From the NCBI GenBank assembly GCA_003663585.1, contig QMTU01000009.1, forward strand, positions 1-10,683: a stretch of DNA of 10,683 nucleotides, given 5' to 3'. The notes below the pieces were generated by a model. The model was not told the origin of the DNA. It searched no databases and was given only the letters and a program-made list of their open reading frames with translations. Position 1 is the first letter of the stretch. Every line of letters starts with the position of its first letter. The stretch comes from Thermoplasmata archaeon. GTDB taxonomy: Archaea > Thermoplasmatota > B47-G6. Positions 1-6,302 of this stretch are shown here, piece after piece. Position numbers and translations under genes: made by a program.

Positions 1-2
1 AT

Positions 3-473
3 CTAGAGCAGCCAAAAATAGTTCCCATAGTTCTCAGCATTCATGGAGACATAAAGCTTCTTAGAGATCTAGCTAATGGAATATTAGAGGCCTCTGAAAG
101 CCTTTCAAGGAAAATAGTAGTTATAGGAAGTAGTGACTTAAATCACGTGGGAAGATTTTATGGGTTCTATCATAAGGAGAAGAGATCTGATGAGTTTGGA
201 GAATACCTAGACAACATGGCACTTAGTAGAATACTTGAGCTTGATTCTGAGGGTCTTATCAGTGTAGCCATGAGGAACTCTATGACAGTCTGTGGAATAG
301 GGGCTATTGTGACCGTTTTAGAATATAGCAAGAAAAAGAACGCTAAAAATGCTATTCTGCTGAAGTATGCGAACTCAGCCCAGATATCCGGAGAAAGGGA
401 CATCTGCGTAGGGTATGCCTCTGTGATTACAAATCCATCACCGAGAAAGTCTTGCCCTTCAGGGTGGGGATGA
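3..473 (+). CDS. MEMO1 family protein, C-terminal part; last residues encoded by an inserted element
   Basis: The reading frame is open from base 3, so the N-terminal part lies outside the window; about 156 residues are visible. Recognisable MEMO1 signatures are the strand IVPIVLSI, the loop GSSDLNHVG (the position of the family's SSD-S/N-H motif), TVCGIGAI with the conserved cysteine, and the closing block LLKYANSAQISGERDICVGYASVI. MEMO1 proteins are related to extradiol dioxygenases; their archaeal role is not established, though they are often linked to AMMECR1 and radical-SAM partners. The family normally ends shortly after the GYAS strand. Here the last residues, about TNPSPRKSCPSGWG, are read from the left end of an IS200/IS605-type element, and the stop TGA (471-473) belongs to it. 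The protein is therefore probably intact in its core but has a foreign tail. The family call is firm; the effect of the tail is unknown. Confidence 0.85.
   Translation, partial: LEQPKIVPIVLSIHGDIKLLRDLANGILEASESLSRKIVVIGSSDLNHVGRFYGFYHKEKRSDEFGEYLDNMALSRILELDSEGLISVAMRNSMTVCGIGAIVTVLEYSKKKNAKNAILLKYANSAQISGERDICVGYASVITNPSPRKSCPSGWG
451..468 (+). repeat. Left-end hairpin of the IS608-like element
   Basis: CTTGCCC (451-457) pairs with GGGTGGG (462-468) through four Watson-Crick and three G-T pairs, leaving a TTCA tetraloop. It lies one base after the AAAG guide, as expected of the structure bound by the Y1 transposase. Confidence 0.6.
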
Positions 474-492
474 GTCAGCATGGTTGAAAACA

Positions 493-501
493 TTTAAATA
501 T
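493..501 (+). promoter_or_regulatory. TATA box for the tnpB remnant
   Basis: TTTAAATAT in an A/T-rich stretch, centred about 26 bases before position 523, would start a transcript just at the purine-rich Shine-Dalgarno GAGGGG (523-528) ahead of the ATG at 536. This indicates that the truncated tnpB can still be expressed. Confidence 0.5.
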
Positions 502-535
502 TTCCTCATTGGCATCTATTTTGAGGGGCGCGTCA

Positions 536-1084
536 ATGAGAAGGACGAGTAAGTTCCGTCTTAGGCCCACGGAAGAGCAGGAGAAGATTTTGTTCAGCTT
601 GTGCGAGATGTCGGCAGTATTATGGAATAAGTTAAACTACATCAGACGTCAGACATTTTTCAAGGGCAGGTTTGACTGGAAGGAGGGAGTAAGGGAACTC
701 TATGACGAGTTCAAGCGAATTCTTGGATCTGCGACAGCACAGCAGGTTATAAGGAAGAATAACGAAGCATGGAGGAGTTTCCTTGCCCTTTTAAGGCTCA
801 AGCGCGAGGGGAGACTCCCACCACACATCAGAAAGGTTTCTCCACCACGATATTGGAAGGATAGATTGCTGAATAAGCGAAAGCTAATGACTATTATCCG
901 AAACGACTGTTATAAGATTATAGAAGAAAACAGGAGGAAATATTTGGTTCTGCCTAAAGGTTTAAAGATTAGAATAACTGGAGAGATTAGATGGAGAGGG
1001 AAACAAGGAAGGCTAGAGATATTCTATGATGACCTAACGGGGCGCTGGCACGCCCCAGGCTGCCGAGGTTACATCTTCTGGTAG
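536..1084 (+). pseudogene. tnpB: TnpB (OrfB) N-terminal fragment, RuvC domain deleted
   Basis: This frame encodes 182 residues beginning MRRTSKFRLRPTEEQ, the typical start of TnpB/OrfB proteins (N-terminal helix-turn-helix and wedge region). It then reads through a helical region with an AQQVIRKNNEAWRSFLALL-like segment to the strand LEIFYDDLTGRWHA, which in full proteins leads into the RuvC-like nuclease. The frame instead stops after about ten unrelated residues (PGCRGYIFW). TnpB proteins are usually about 370-420 residues, so the RuvC acidic residues and the zinc ribbon are absent, probably through an internal deletion near 1055. The ATG at 536 is preferred to an in-frame TTG at 509 because GAGGGG at 523-528 is a good ribosome-binding site and a TATA box precedes it. 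It cannot be an RNA-guided nuclease by itself; a residual binding function is possible but unproven. Confidence 0.85.
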
Positions 1085-1134
1085 TCCAAACCTCCCTGCA
1101 AGGAATCCTCGCGCTTTAGCAGGGAGGATGTCAA
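1039..1134 (+). ncRNA. Possible remnant of the TnpB-associated guide RNA (omega/reRNA) scaffold
   Basis: In IS200/IS605 elements the TnpB guide RNA covers the end of tnpB and the right end of the element, with the guide reading into flanking DNA. Here this stretch holds a strong hairpin GGGGCG/CGCCCC (1039-1044 with 1051-1056). It also holds a perfect 9-bp inverted repeat, CCTCCCTGC (1091-1099) with GCAGGGAGG (1119-1127), then the TCAA end. If transcribed, the guide would start at 1135, inside the original MEMO1/ribK junction. No promoter or expression can be shown; the call rests on position and structure. Confidence 0.3.
1091..1127 (+). repeat. Perfect 9-bp inverted repeat at the right end of the element
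   Basis: CCTCCCTGC at 1091-1099 and its exact complement GCAGGGAGG at 1119-1127 enclose a 19-base loop. The distal arm is shared with the smaller hairpin 1107-1127 that follows the GAAT guide, so the two folds exclude each other. One may act in the RNA and the other in single-stranded DNA during transposition. Confidence 0.55.
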
Positions 1135-1212
1135 CATACATTGTCAAAAAGGTTTTGTCCCTTAATGATGAGGAGTGTGTCAAATGATAAAGAAGCTGGG
1201 GTGAGCTCTTAG

Positions 1213-1581
1213 ATGAGGCTTACTCGAATTAAGGGTAAGGTCTCAAAGGGAGTTGGAGAGGGAAAGTACTATGTAAACATCTATTCAAAGGTCATAGAAA
1301 GAGAGCTAGGTTGGAAACCGTATCCCGGAACCATAAACATAGTTGTTGACAAGAAGACATGGGAAACCGTGAGGAAGCTTGCAAATAAGGACATAAAAGG
1401 TTTTAAGTACGGCGAGGAGGAATTTCACGATGTCTATTATGCCAAATGCGTCTTAAAGGGAGTGCCTGGAATAATAGTGTTCCCTACAGTCAGTAAACAT
1501 GGAAAAAACATTATAGAAGTTATATTACCAGAAAAAATTGAGATAAGTGCCGGAGAGGACGTTGAGATCTTAGTAGTATAA
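1213..1581 (+). CDS. ribK: CTP-dependent riboflavin kinase (archaeal RibK)
   Basis: This 122-residue protein phosphorylates riboflavin to FMN with CTP as donor, the archaeal replacement for bacterial RibF-type kinases; it acts in the cytoplasm. The sequence matches the compact cradle-loop barrel family throughout. Visible blocks are GKVSKGVGEGKYYV near the N-terminus, YPGTINIVVD (about residues 37-47), a central FHDVYYAKCVLKG strand, and HGKNIIEVILPEKI near residue 97, the region contributing to ligand binding. Length is that of the stand-alone form; many crenarchaeal homologues carry an additional N-terminal helix-turn-helix domain, absent here. The ATG is supported by GGGGTGAG at 1198-1205. 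The gene lies 78 bp after the mobile element and may once have been cotranscribed with MEMO1. Its 3' end overlaps the convergent AAA+ gene by 12 bp. Confidence 0.9.
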   Translation: MRLTRIKGKVSKGVGEGKYYVNIYSKVIERELGWKPYPGTINIVVDKKTWETVRKLANKDIKGFKYGEEEFHDVYYAKCVLKGVPGIIVFPTVSKHGKNIIEVILPEKIEISAGEDVEILVV

Positions 1582-2922
1582 CATCTCCTTCTCTATTTTG
1601 CTCAGATACTCTGAAGATGCTTTTACGTCTACAAATAGATTTGAAGCCCTCTCAACGTCTTCTGGCATGACCTCTTTTCTGCCCTCACTCTCCGCAATAA
1701 TTCTTGCTGGCGTAAGAAGCTGCACTGCATACCTGAGAGATCTTTCAGCTCCTAACTTAACAAGCTTCTCAAGGGCTTCATTCGTTATTTGAACTTTTTC
1801 TTCTCTGGCCCTTATCTTCAGGATCTCCCTTATTTCATCCTCAGAGTACTTTCTGGTTACAATTATTAGTAGTCTATCTAGGAGGTCCAAGGGCATCCCA
1901 TGAGGTGCTACAGCGTCTGTACCGCGTATTTTAGTAACTCCTCTGTTAGTAGCGAATATTATTATTGGAGCAAGCTCTTGCTCAAGTGCCCTATTTAAGA
2001 AGGCAAATGTTTCTATATCTAGAAGAGAAGCCTCATCTATGAACAGCACTCCTGGTATTATCTCAGCACGGCCCTCCTCTATCCAATCCTTTACCATCTT
2101 ATCGACTTCTCTTCTAACCTCTTGGCTAATCTCCTTTCTCTGCACCCCTCCAAAGAATATATCGATTATTGAATACTGTGACCTGCTGTGCATAACATCC
2201 AGCTGATGTAGTGTAAGTGTGTAGACGAATTCCTTCTCTTTTTTCACAGGCCCTGTAGGCACTGGCACAGCTTTTTCAGTGTAAAGCGTTTCATCACCGA
2301 TAGCGTCCTCAGCAACGCCAACCCTCACTATGCGACCACTGTCTATATCTATCATTATCACGTCTCCTTCTCTAATCCCCAGCTGAACTAGTTGTCTGGT
2401 GTACCCCTCGTCAAGGCTTAGCTTCTTTTTCTCGTCCTTTGTCGCGAGGACTATCCTTGCACTTGTAGGAACTTGCATGTATGGATTCCATGGGGATGAT
2501 TTCGTTTGTATATCAACCTCTATGACCTTTCCCTCGTAAACATTCCTCTTTTCTCTGATCCTAACACCAATGGCACTTCTTATAGCCTGTGTCAAGAACT
2601 CTGTTTTCTTTATCTCAGCAGAGTATATCTCAGACGCTGTTATTGGAACAAATGGAACATCCTCTCCAAGTTCCTTTGCAATAGCAACTGCTATAGCAGT
2701 CTTACCGCTTCCAGGGGGTCCTGCTATTAGTACAGCCTTCCCAGAGAACTTGCCTTCTTTTATCATCCTCACTATTATTCCTGCAGCTTCTCTAGCCTCT
2801 TCTTGTCCAACCATTCCATCTGCTATGCGCTTTGCTCTGAGCCCCTCAAGACCTAGTCCCTTTATGTGTGAATGCGCATGCACTCTCTCAAAAGTGCCTC
2901 CTATCTCCCTGACCTCCATCAT
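1570..2922 (-). CDS. TIP49/RuvBL-like AAA+ ATPase (TBP-interacting protein family)
   Basis: The 450-residue product is a full-length archaeal relative of eukaryotic RuvBL1/RuvBL2 (TIP49), hexameric AAA+ ATPases used in chromatin remodelling and RNP assembly; the archaeal role is unresolved. Seen in order are an N-terminal region with HSHIKGLGL and GMVGQEEAREAAGI, Walker A GPPGSGKT (68-75), the family-specific insertion domain (roughly 120-290), Walker B LFIDEA (293-298), sensor 1 ATNRG (324-328), the arginine-finger region LLDR (R350) and sensor 2 SLRY (395-398). All ATPase residues are present. The start is set by GGAGGCG at 2927-2933, four bases before tandem ATGs. The gene lies downstream of hsp20 on the same strand with a T-rich gap, so it may have its own promoter. 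Its stop codon lies inside ribK. Confidence 0.95.
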   Translation of the reverse strand: MMEVREIGGTFERVHAHSHIKGLGLEGLRAKRIADGMVGQEEAREAAGIIVRMIKEGKFSGKAVLIAGPPGSGKTAIAVAIAKELGEDVPFVPITASEIYSAEIKKTEFLTQAIRSAIGVRIREKRNVYEGKVIEVDIQTKSSPWNPYMQVPTSARIVLATKDEKKKLSLDEGYTRQLVQLGIREGDVIMIDIDSGRIVRVGVAEDAIGDETLYTEKAVPVPTGPVKKEKEFVYTLTLHQLDVMHSRSQYSIIDIFFGGVQRKEISQEVRREVDKMVKDWIEEGRAEIIPGVLFIDEASLLDIETFAFLNRALEQELAPIIIFATNRGVTKIRGTDAVAPHGMPLDLLDRLLIIVTRKYSEDEIREILKIRAREEKVQITNEALEKLVKLGAERSLRYAVQLLTPARIIAESEGRKEVMPEDVERASNLFVDVKASSEYLSKIEKEMLYY

Positions 2923-2970
2923 GAAACGCCTCCAAGCAGAATTAGAGCCTTGCTGTATCCAAAAATAAAT

Positions 2971-2988
2971 AATATTAAAAATAAAAAG
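2971..2988 (-). terminator. T-rich terminator after hsp20, overlapping a possible promoter for the AAA+ gene
   Basis: On the minus strand, immediately after the hsp20 stop, the sequence reads CTCC followed by TTTTTATTTTTAA. Such T-runs without a stem are the usual archaeal termination signal. The adjoining ATTATTTATTTTT stretch (about 2959-2975) could be the TATA region of the downstream gene, giving a leader of some 16 bases with its Shine-Dalgarno. Which function dominates is not decidable here. Confidence 0.4.
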
Positions 2989-2992
2989 GAGA

Positions 2993-3580
2993 TCAATCTA
3001 CTTTTATCCTCTTTCCAGAGCCTTTCTTTTTCTTAATTATAATATCAAGTATTCCGTTCTTATATGTGGCCTTTATGCTATCAGGATCAACGTTTGCTGG
3101 TAACTCTAGTACCTTCTTGTACTTCCTGCTCTCGCCCTCAGCCCTTATAACAAGCTTGTTCTCATCCAGTACCTCAAGCTCTATCTTGTCCTTATCAACC
3201 CCTGGAAGCTCTACTGTAACGTACACCTTCTCAGCGTCTTCAACAACCTCTACTAATGGCTCTCTCTCCTCGCCGACTTCCTCTTCCACAATGCCCGGAG
3301 GCATCATGCGTCTTGGAACTGTGCCAAACCTCTCAACCCTAGGCTTGCCATCAGGCCCAATTGTTACAGTGACTCCATAAACTATGGGCTTTGAGGACTC
3401 CATTTTCGTGACTTCCTTAAATATATTTCCAAGGTCATGGAGTATTCTCCTAAAGTGCTTTTCAATATACTCGTCTATGAGCGTCATCTCCTCCATAAGA
3501 GCCTCGAATATGTCCTCCTCAGGACCAAATGGCTCCCATGGCTCCCATCTACGCCTTCTCCTTCTTGGCCACCAGGACAT
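2993..3580 (-). CDS. Small heat-shock protein, Hsp20/alpha-crystallin family
   Basis: This is an ATP-independent holdase of 195 residues from the preferred start. The N-terminus MSWWPRRRRRRWEPW is typical of crenarchaeal Hsp20 proteins. It is followed by an acidic helical region, a conserved linker with YGVTVTIGPDGKPRVERFG (69-86), and the alpha-crystallin domain (about 107-186). The domain contains VTVELPGVDKDKIEL and the NGILDI motif (175-180). The tail RIKVD supplies the I-x-V anchor used in oligomer assembly. An upstream in-frame ATG at 3616 would add 12 residues. It lies only about five bases from the predicted transcript start and has no Shine-Dalgarno, whereas the ATG at 3580 has GGGGGTG upstream and gives the family's usual N-terminus. 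The neighbouring TIP49-like ATPase lies downstream on the same strand. Confidence 0.93.
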   Translation of the reverse strand: MSWWPRRRRRRWEPWEPFGPEEDIFEALMEEMTLIDEYIEKHFRRILHDLGNIFKEVTKMESSKPIVYGVTVTIGPDGKPRVERFGTVPRRMMPPGIVEEEVGEEREPLVEVVEDAEKVYVTVELPGVDKDKIELEVLDENKLVIRAEGESRKYKKVLELPANVDPDSIKATYKNGILDIIIKKKKGSGKRIKVD

Positions 3581-3643
3581 CACCAACACCCCCAGCGAAT
3601 CGCTCGTGATCCTCATGCGTCAAAGTTAATATGTATGTGGTTC

Positions 3644-3651
3644 TATATAAA
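3644..3651 (-). promoter_or_regulatory. TATA box of hsp20
   Basis: On the minus strand the sequence is TTTATATA preceded by the purine-rich GAAA, a good BRE/TATA pair. Transcription is expected near 3621, giving a roughly 40-base leader to the ATG at 3580. Confidence 0.65.
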
Positions 3652-3689
3652 TATTTCTAGTCAGAATATGTAATCGTACTAAAACGTTC

Positions 3690-3697
3690 TTAAATAC
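3690..3697 (+). promoter_or_regulatory. TATA box giving a leaderless flippase transcript
   Basis: TTAAATAC is centred about 27 bases before the ATG at 3721, so the predicted start of transcription coincides with the start codon. No Shine-Dalgarno is visible before the ATG, which fits a leaderless first gene of an operon. Confidence 0.6.
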
Positions 3698-3720
3698 TTT
3701 CACGTTATTTCAAACTCAGT

Positions 3721-5274
3721 ATGGAAAGCGAGGAAAGACTTAGCATAAGCGCGAAGGGAAGTGCAACAGTGCTACAAAATATCATTGGAGGGATATCTGG
3801 GCTTATAGCACTATTTTTCATTGCTAGAAACGTTCCAAAGGGCTTCTATGGAATGTATGCATTTGTTCTCTCTCTTTACAACCTTTACCTGTTCATGGTT
3901 GACTTGGGAGTTAGCTCCGCATACATAAAAAGGTACACAGAGCGCAAGTACTCACATGACGATTTATTTAACACGTACATGAGTATAAAGATCGTGCTTA
4001 CAGCTCTGATTGTTATTGGCTCCTTTTTACTAGTCTACGCTGTTCTCCCCCTCTTTGGTTATAGGCTATTTGACGCAACTACTCAGAGCCTTTTTAACAC
4101 AATGCTCTTATGGATACTCTTTGAAGGCACTGTCCTTTCAGTTCTAGGATCCTTTATAAGGGCAAACTTGTCATATGTGACTATAAATCTCATATCCGCC
4201 TCTGAAGCTGTTGCTAGAGCGATTCTCCAGATAATAGTAGCGCTTTTATATAAAAGCCACATGATAGAGGGCACTCTTGCTGCTGAGCTCCTTTTAATAT
4301 CGTTTATAATATCAAGAGCCTTAAACATGGGGCTTCTCTTTCTCCTTTCAAAAAGACTCATTATGAGATTCAAGTTCTCACTTAACCTTGAGATCATAAA
4401 AGACATCTTTAAGTTCTCAATCCCGCTCGCTATAAGTGGTGCTGTGATTATACTCTCTGCTAATATAGATAAGATCATGCTTGGATGGATCTTCACTAGT
4501 GCCGACGTTGCAGACTACAATGCTGTCCAGAGATATGCGAGGTTCATATCAAACATTGCTATGGGAATCTCTCAGATATTCTTTGTAAAGGTAGCTATTG
4601 ACGTTCATAGGAAAAGCATTCCAGAAATAGAGAGGTATTTAAGGGACTGGGAGGAGACAATAGCCATAATATTAGCTCCTGCAATACCCCTCACTTACGT
4701 GCTCTCGGATAACTTGATAACAATATTCCTAAGTAACCAGTACGTAACAGCGTCCAGCACGTTCTTCATACTCGTGCTGACGTACATACTCCTAGCCATT
4801 AGAAGCCCCCTATCCTCTACATTCCTGAGCTTCAATAAACAGTGGACGGCTGCTGGAATAGCAATATTTACGAATGCTCTTAACGTGGTACTTAACCTGC
4901 TTCTAATACCTAGGATGCGAAGCTTCGGCGCAGCATTTGCGACATTTATCTCAGTAGGAGCTCTAGGCTCCCTATTGACCTACCTCCTCCTAAGAGATGT
5001 TGGCCTTAAAAGGCTTGGAGTAAGATCCCATCTGTACCTCCTTTTAGCGCTTCCCTTGGGGCCCTTAGCATATGTACTGAAGCCCTATTTATACAGGGTC
5101 TTTACATTTGTTCCAGCAGTAGTGCTTATGTATCTAGGATACCTTGTTCTGATGCGCCTCCTTAACGTCCTTGACAAGGAGAAGTTCGAAATAATAATGG
5201 GTATGTTAAGCATTAGAAACATAAAGAGGACATTTATCAGGGAGCTTGAAAGAATTCGAAATAACTCCCAATAA
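3721..5274 (+). CDS. Polysaccharide/lipid-linked oligosaccharide flippase (MOP superfamily, Wzx/PST type)
   Basis: The 517-residue polytopic membrane protein would move lipid-linked sugar chains across the cytoplasmic membrane. The N-terminus has the family opening KGSATVLQNIIGGISGL, then ARNVPKGFYGMYAF (35-48) and VDLGVSSAYIKRY (60-72), the usual arrangement of the first helix pair. A second copy of the fold begins near 224 with IFKFSIPLAISG and NIDKIMLGW (248-256), the signature of the DK-containing seventh helix. Hydrophobic segments are consistent with 14 helices. The C-terminus is a short basic tail. It starts at an ATG apparently used without a leader and heads a cluster with a GTPase, a GT2 glycosyltransferase and MtnA. 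The glycosyltransferase two genes downstream supports a role in surface glycan or N-glycan assembly. The exact substrate cannot be read from sequence. Confidence 0.9.
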   Translation: MESEERLSISAKGSATVLQNIIGGISGLIALFFIARNVPKGFYGMYAFVLSLYNLYLFMVDLGVSSAYIKRYTERKYSHDDLFNTYMSIKIVLTALIVIGSFLLVYAVLPLFGYRLFDATTQSLFNTMLLWILFEGTVLSVLGSFIRANLSYVTINLISASEAVARAILQIIVALLYKSHMIEGTLAAELLLISFIISRALNMGLLFLLSKRLIMRFKFSLNLEIIKDIFKFSIPLAISGAVIILSANIDKIMLGWIFTSADVADYNAVQRYARFISNIAMGISQIFFVKVAIDVHRKSIPEIERYLRDWEETIAIILAPAIPLTYVLSDNLITIFLSNQYVTASSTFFILVLTYILLAIRSPLSSTFLSFNKQWTAAGIAIFTNALNVVLNLLLIPRMRSFGAAFATFISVGALGSLLTYLLLRDVGLKRLGVRSHLYLLLALPLGPLAYVLKPYLYRVFTFVPAVVLMYLGYLVLMRLLNVLDKEKFEIIMGMLSIRNIKRTFIRELERIRNNSQ

Positions 5275-5306
5275 CATTCTCAGGATTATAAGAGGTGCCT
5301 ATCAAA

Positions 5307-6302
5307 ATGGCGTTTAAAGTGCCATACATACCAACACCACAGGAAATCATTGATAAGGCCTTTAGTAGAGCTGTAAAGGCAAGTCCACCTAAGGCTAGGG
5401 ATCCCCTTAAGAATAAGAAAAACATAGCCATAGTTAGAATTAGAACTGCTCAAAGCGTTATAAACAGCGCTCTAACAAAGATTCTCGAGAACTACCCGGA
5501 TCCCAGAAAGATGCATAAGTTCTACTATGAGCTTATAGAAGTCTCATTTGGCGTTCACAAAATAAGACGCGCCCTCGACAGGATAAAGTGGGGAAGAAGA
5601 CTAATAAATAAAGTTGCAGATAGCCTCGTAGAGAAAATAAAAATGGCTAGTGACGTTAAGCCCATTGAAAAGTACAGAAAGACGTTTTATGGAAGGGCAG
5701 CGTCCATAATTGAGGATCTAGAAGACGATCTCCTTACGCTCAAGAAGGGAGGAGCTGTAATCTCAAGCCTCCCAACAATAAATCCTGAGGAGCCAACAGT
5801 AGTTATCGCAGGATACCCCAATGTGGGCAAGTCATCCCTGCTAAAGGCAATTTCTAGAGCAAAGCCTGAAATAGCTCAGTACCCATTTACAACAAAGGGA
5901 ATAAACGTCGGTCATCTAAAGCTTGGCTGGAGAACAGTTCAAGTGATAGATACTCCTGGTCTATTAGATAGACCCCTCGAGGAGAGAAATGAAATAGAAC
6001 TCAAGGCAGTATTAGCACTAAGATACCTTGCGACAATAATCGTTTTTCTCATAGACCCAACAGGACACTGTGGTTATCCAGTTGAGCCTCAAGAAAAGCT
6101 TTTAGATGAGATAAAAGATACATTCTCAAGAATACCAATAATAGAGGTCGAGACAAAGTCTGATATCATGAAGAGGAATAATGACAGACTTAAAGTGTCT
6201 GTAGTAACAGGAGAGGGAATAGACGAGCTCCTAAAGAGGATAGAGGTGATACTCAGTGGAAAAAAGAGGAAAGATCTCCGTGATTATCCCAGCCCTAAAT
6301 GA
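5307..6302 (+). CDS. Nog1-like GTPase (OBG/NOG1 family)
   Basis: The 331-residue product is a cytoplasmic P-loop GTPase of the archaeal Nog1 type; eukaryotic Nog1 acts in assembly of the large ribosomal subunit. It opens with the NOG1 N-terminal helical domain (AFKVPYIPTPQEIIDKAFSRA, then about residues 40-150). The G domain follows, with G1 GYPNVGKSS (169-177), the switch-I region QYPFTTKGI (191-199), G3 DTPGLLD (215-221), G4 TKSD (283-286) and G5 near VVTGEG (299-304). G4 has Thr where most GTPases have Asn. The ATG at 5307 is chosen over a GTG at 5295 because AGAGGTG (5291-5297) is correctly spaced for it and overlaps the GTG. It begins 32 bp after the flippase and overlaps the glycosyltransferase by 47 bp, so cotranscription is likely. 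Confidence 0.92.
   Translation: MAFKVPYIPTPQEIIDKAFSRAVKASPPKARDPLKNKKNIAIVRIRTAQSVINSALTKILENYPDPRKMHKFYYELIEVSFGVHKIRRALDRIKWGRRLINKVADSLVEKIKMASDVKPIEKYRKTFYGRAASIIEDLEDDLLTLKKGGAVISSLPTINPEEPTVVIAGYPNVGKSSLLKAISRAKPEIAQYPFTTKGINVGHLKLGWRTVQVIDTPGLLDRPLEERNEIELKAVLALRYLATIIVFLIDPTGHCGYPVEPQEKLLDEIKDTFSRIPIIEVETKSDIMKRNNDRLKVSVVTGEGIDELLKRIEVILSGKKRKDLRDYPSPK
6243..6250 (+). promoter_or_regulatory. Ribosome-binding site that fixes the GTG start of the glycosyltransferase
   Basis: GAGGTGAT lies five bases before the GTG at 6256, inside the end of the GTPase gene. No in-frame ATG follows before the conserved VIIPALNEE strand, so the GTG start and the 47-bp gene overlap are well supported. 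Confidence 0.8.

Larger units (their letters stand above)
431..1134 (+). mobile_element. IS200/IS605-type (IS608-like ends) element with truncated tnpB and no tnpA
   Basis: Both ends match the subterminal organisation known from IS608. At the left, TTAC (427-430) is the flanking cleavage/target tetranucleotide. It is followed by the guide AAAG (446-449) and a hairpin at 451-468 with loop TTCA. At the right, the guide GAAT (1103-1106) precedes an imperfect hairpin at 1107-1127 with loop TTTA, then TCAA (1131-1134), the right cleavage tetranucleotide. These are the four tetranucleotides described for IS608 single-strand transposition. The element is about 704 bp, carries only an N-terminal tnpB fragment and lacks the Y1 transposase TnpA. 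It would need TnpA in trans. It sits at the very end of the MEMO1 gene. Boundaries are inferred from motifs; an empty-site comparison would fix them. Confidence 0.8.

Noticed and set aside
1165..1190. ATGATGA at 1165-1171, resembling a box C of a C/D guide RNA, with ATGATAA nearby
   Set aside because: No CTGA box D at a suitable distance and no closing stem; also reads as ordinary leader of ribK.
1165..1212. Fifteen-codon frame ahead of ribK (MMRSVSNDKEAGVSS) as a leader peptide
   Set aside because: No ribosome-binding site and no attenuator-like structure; probably chance.
3581..3616. Upstream ATG (3616) as the start of hsp20
   Set aside because: It lacks a ribosome-binding site and extends beyond the conserved MSWW N-terminus; leaderless use remains possible but less likely.
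3066..3673. Several plus-strand open frames opposite hsp20
   Set aside because: Low-complexity Ser/Thr-rich shadows of the hsp20 coding strand.
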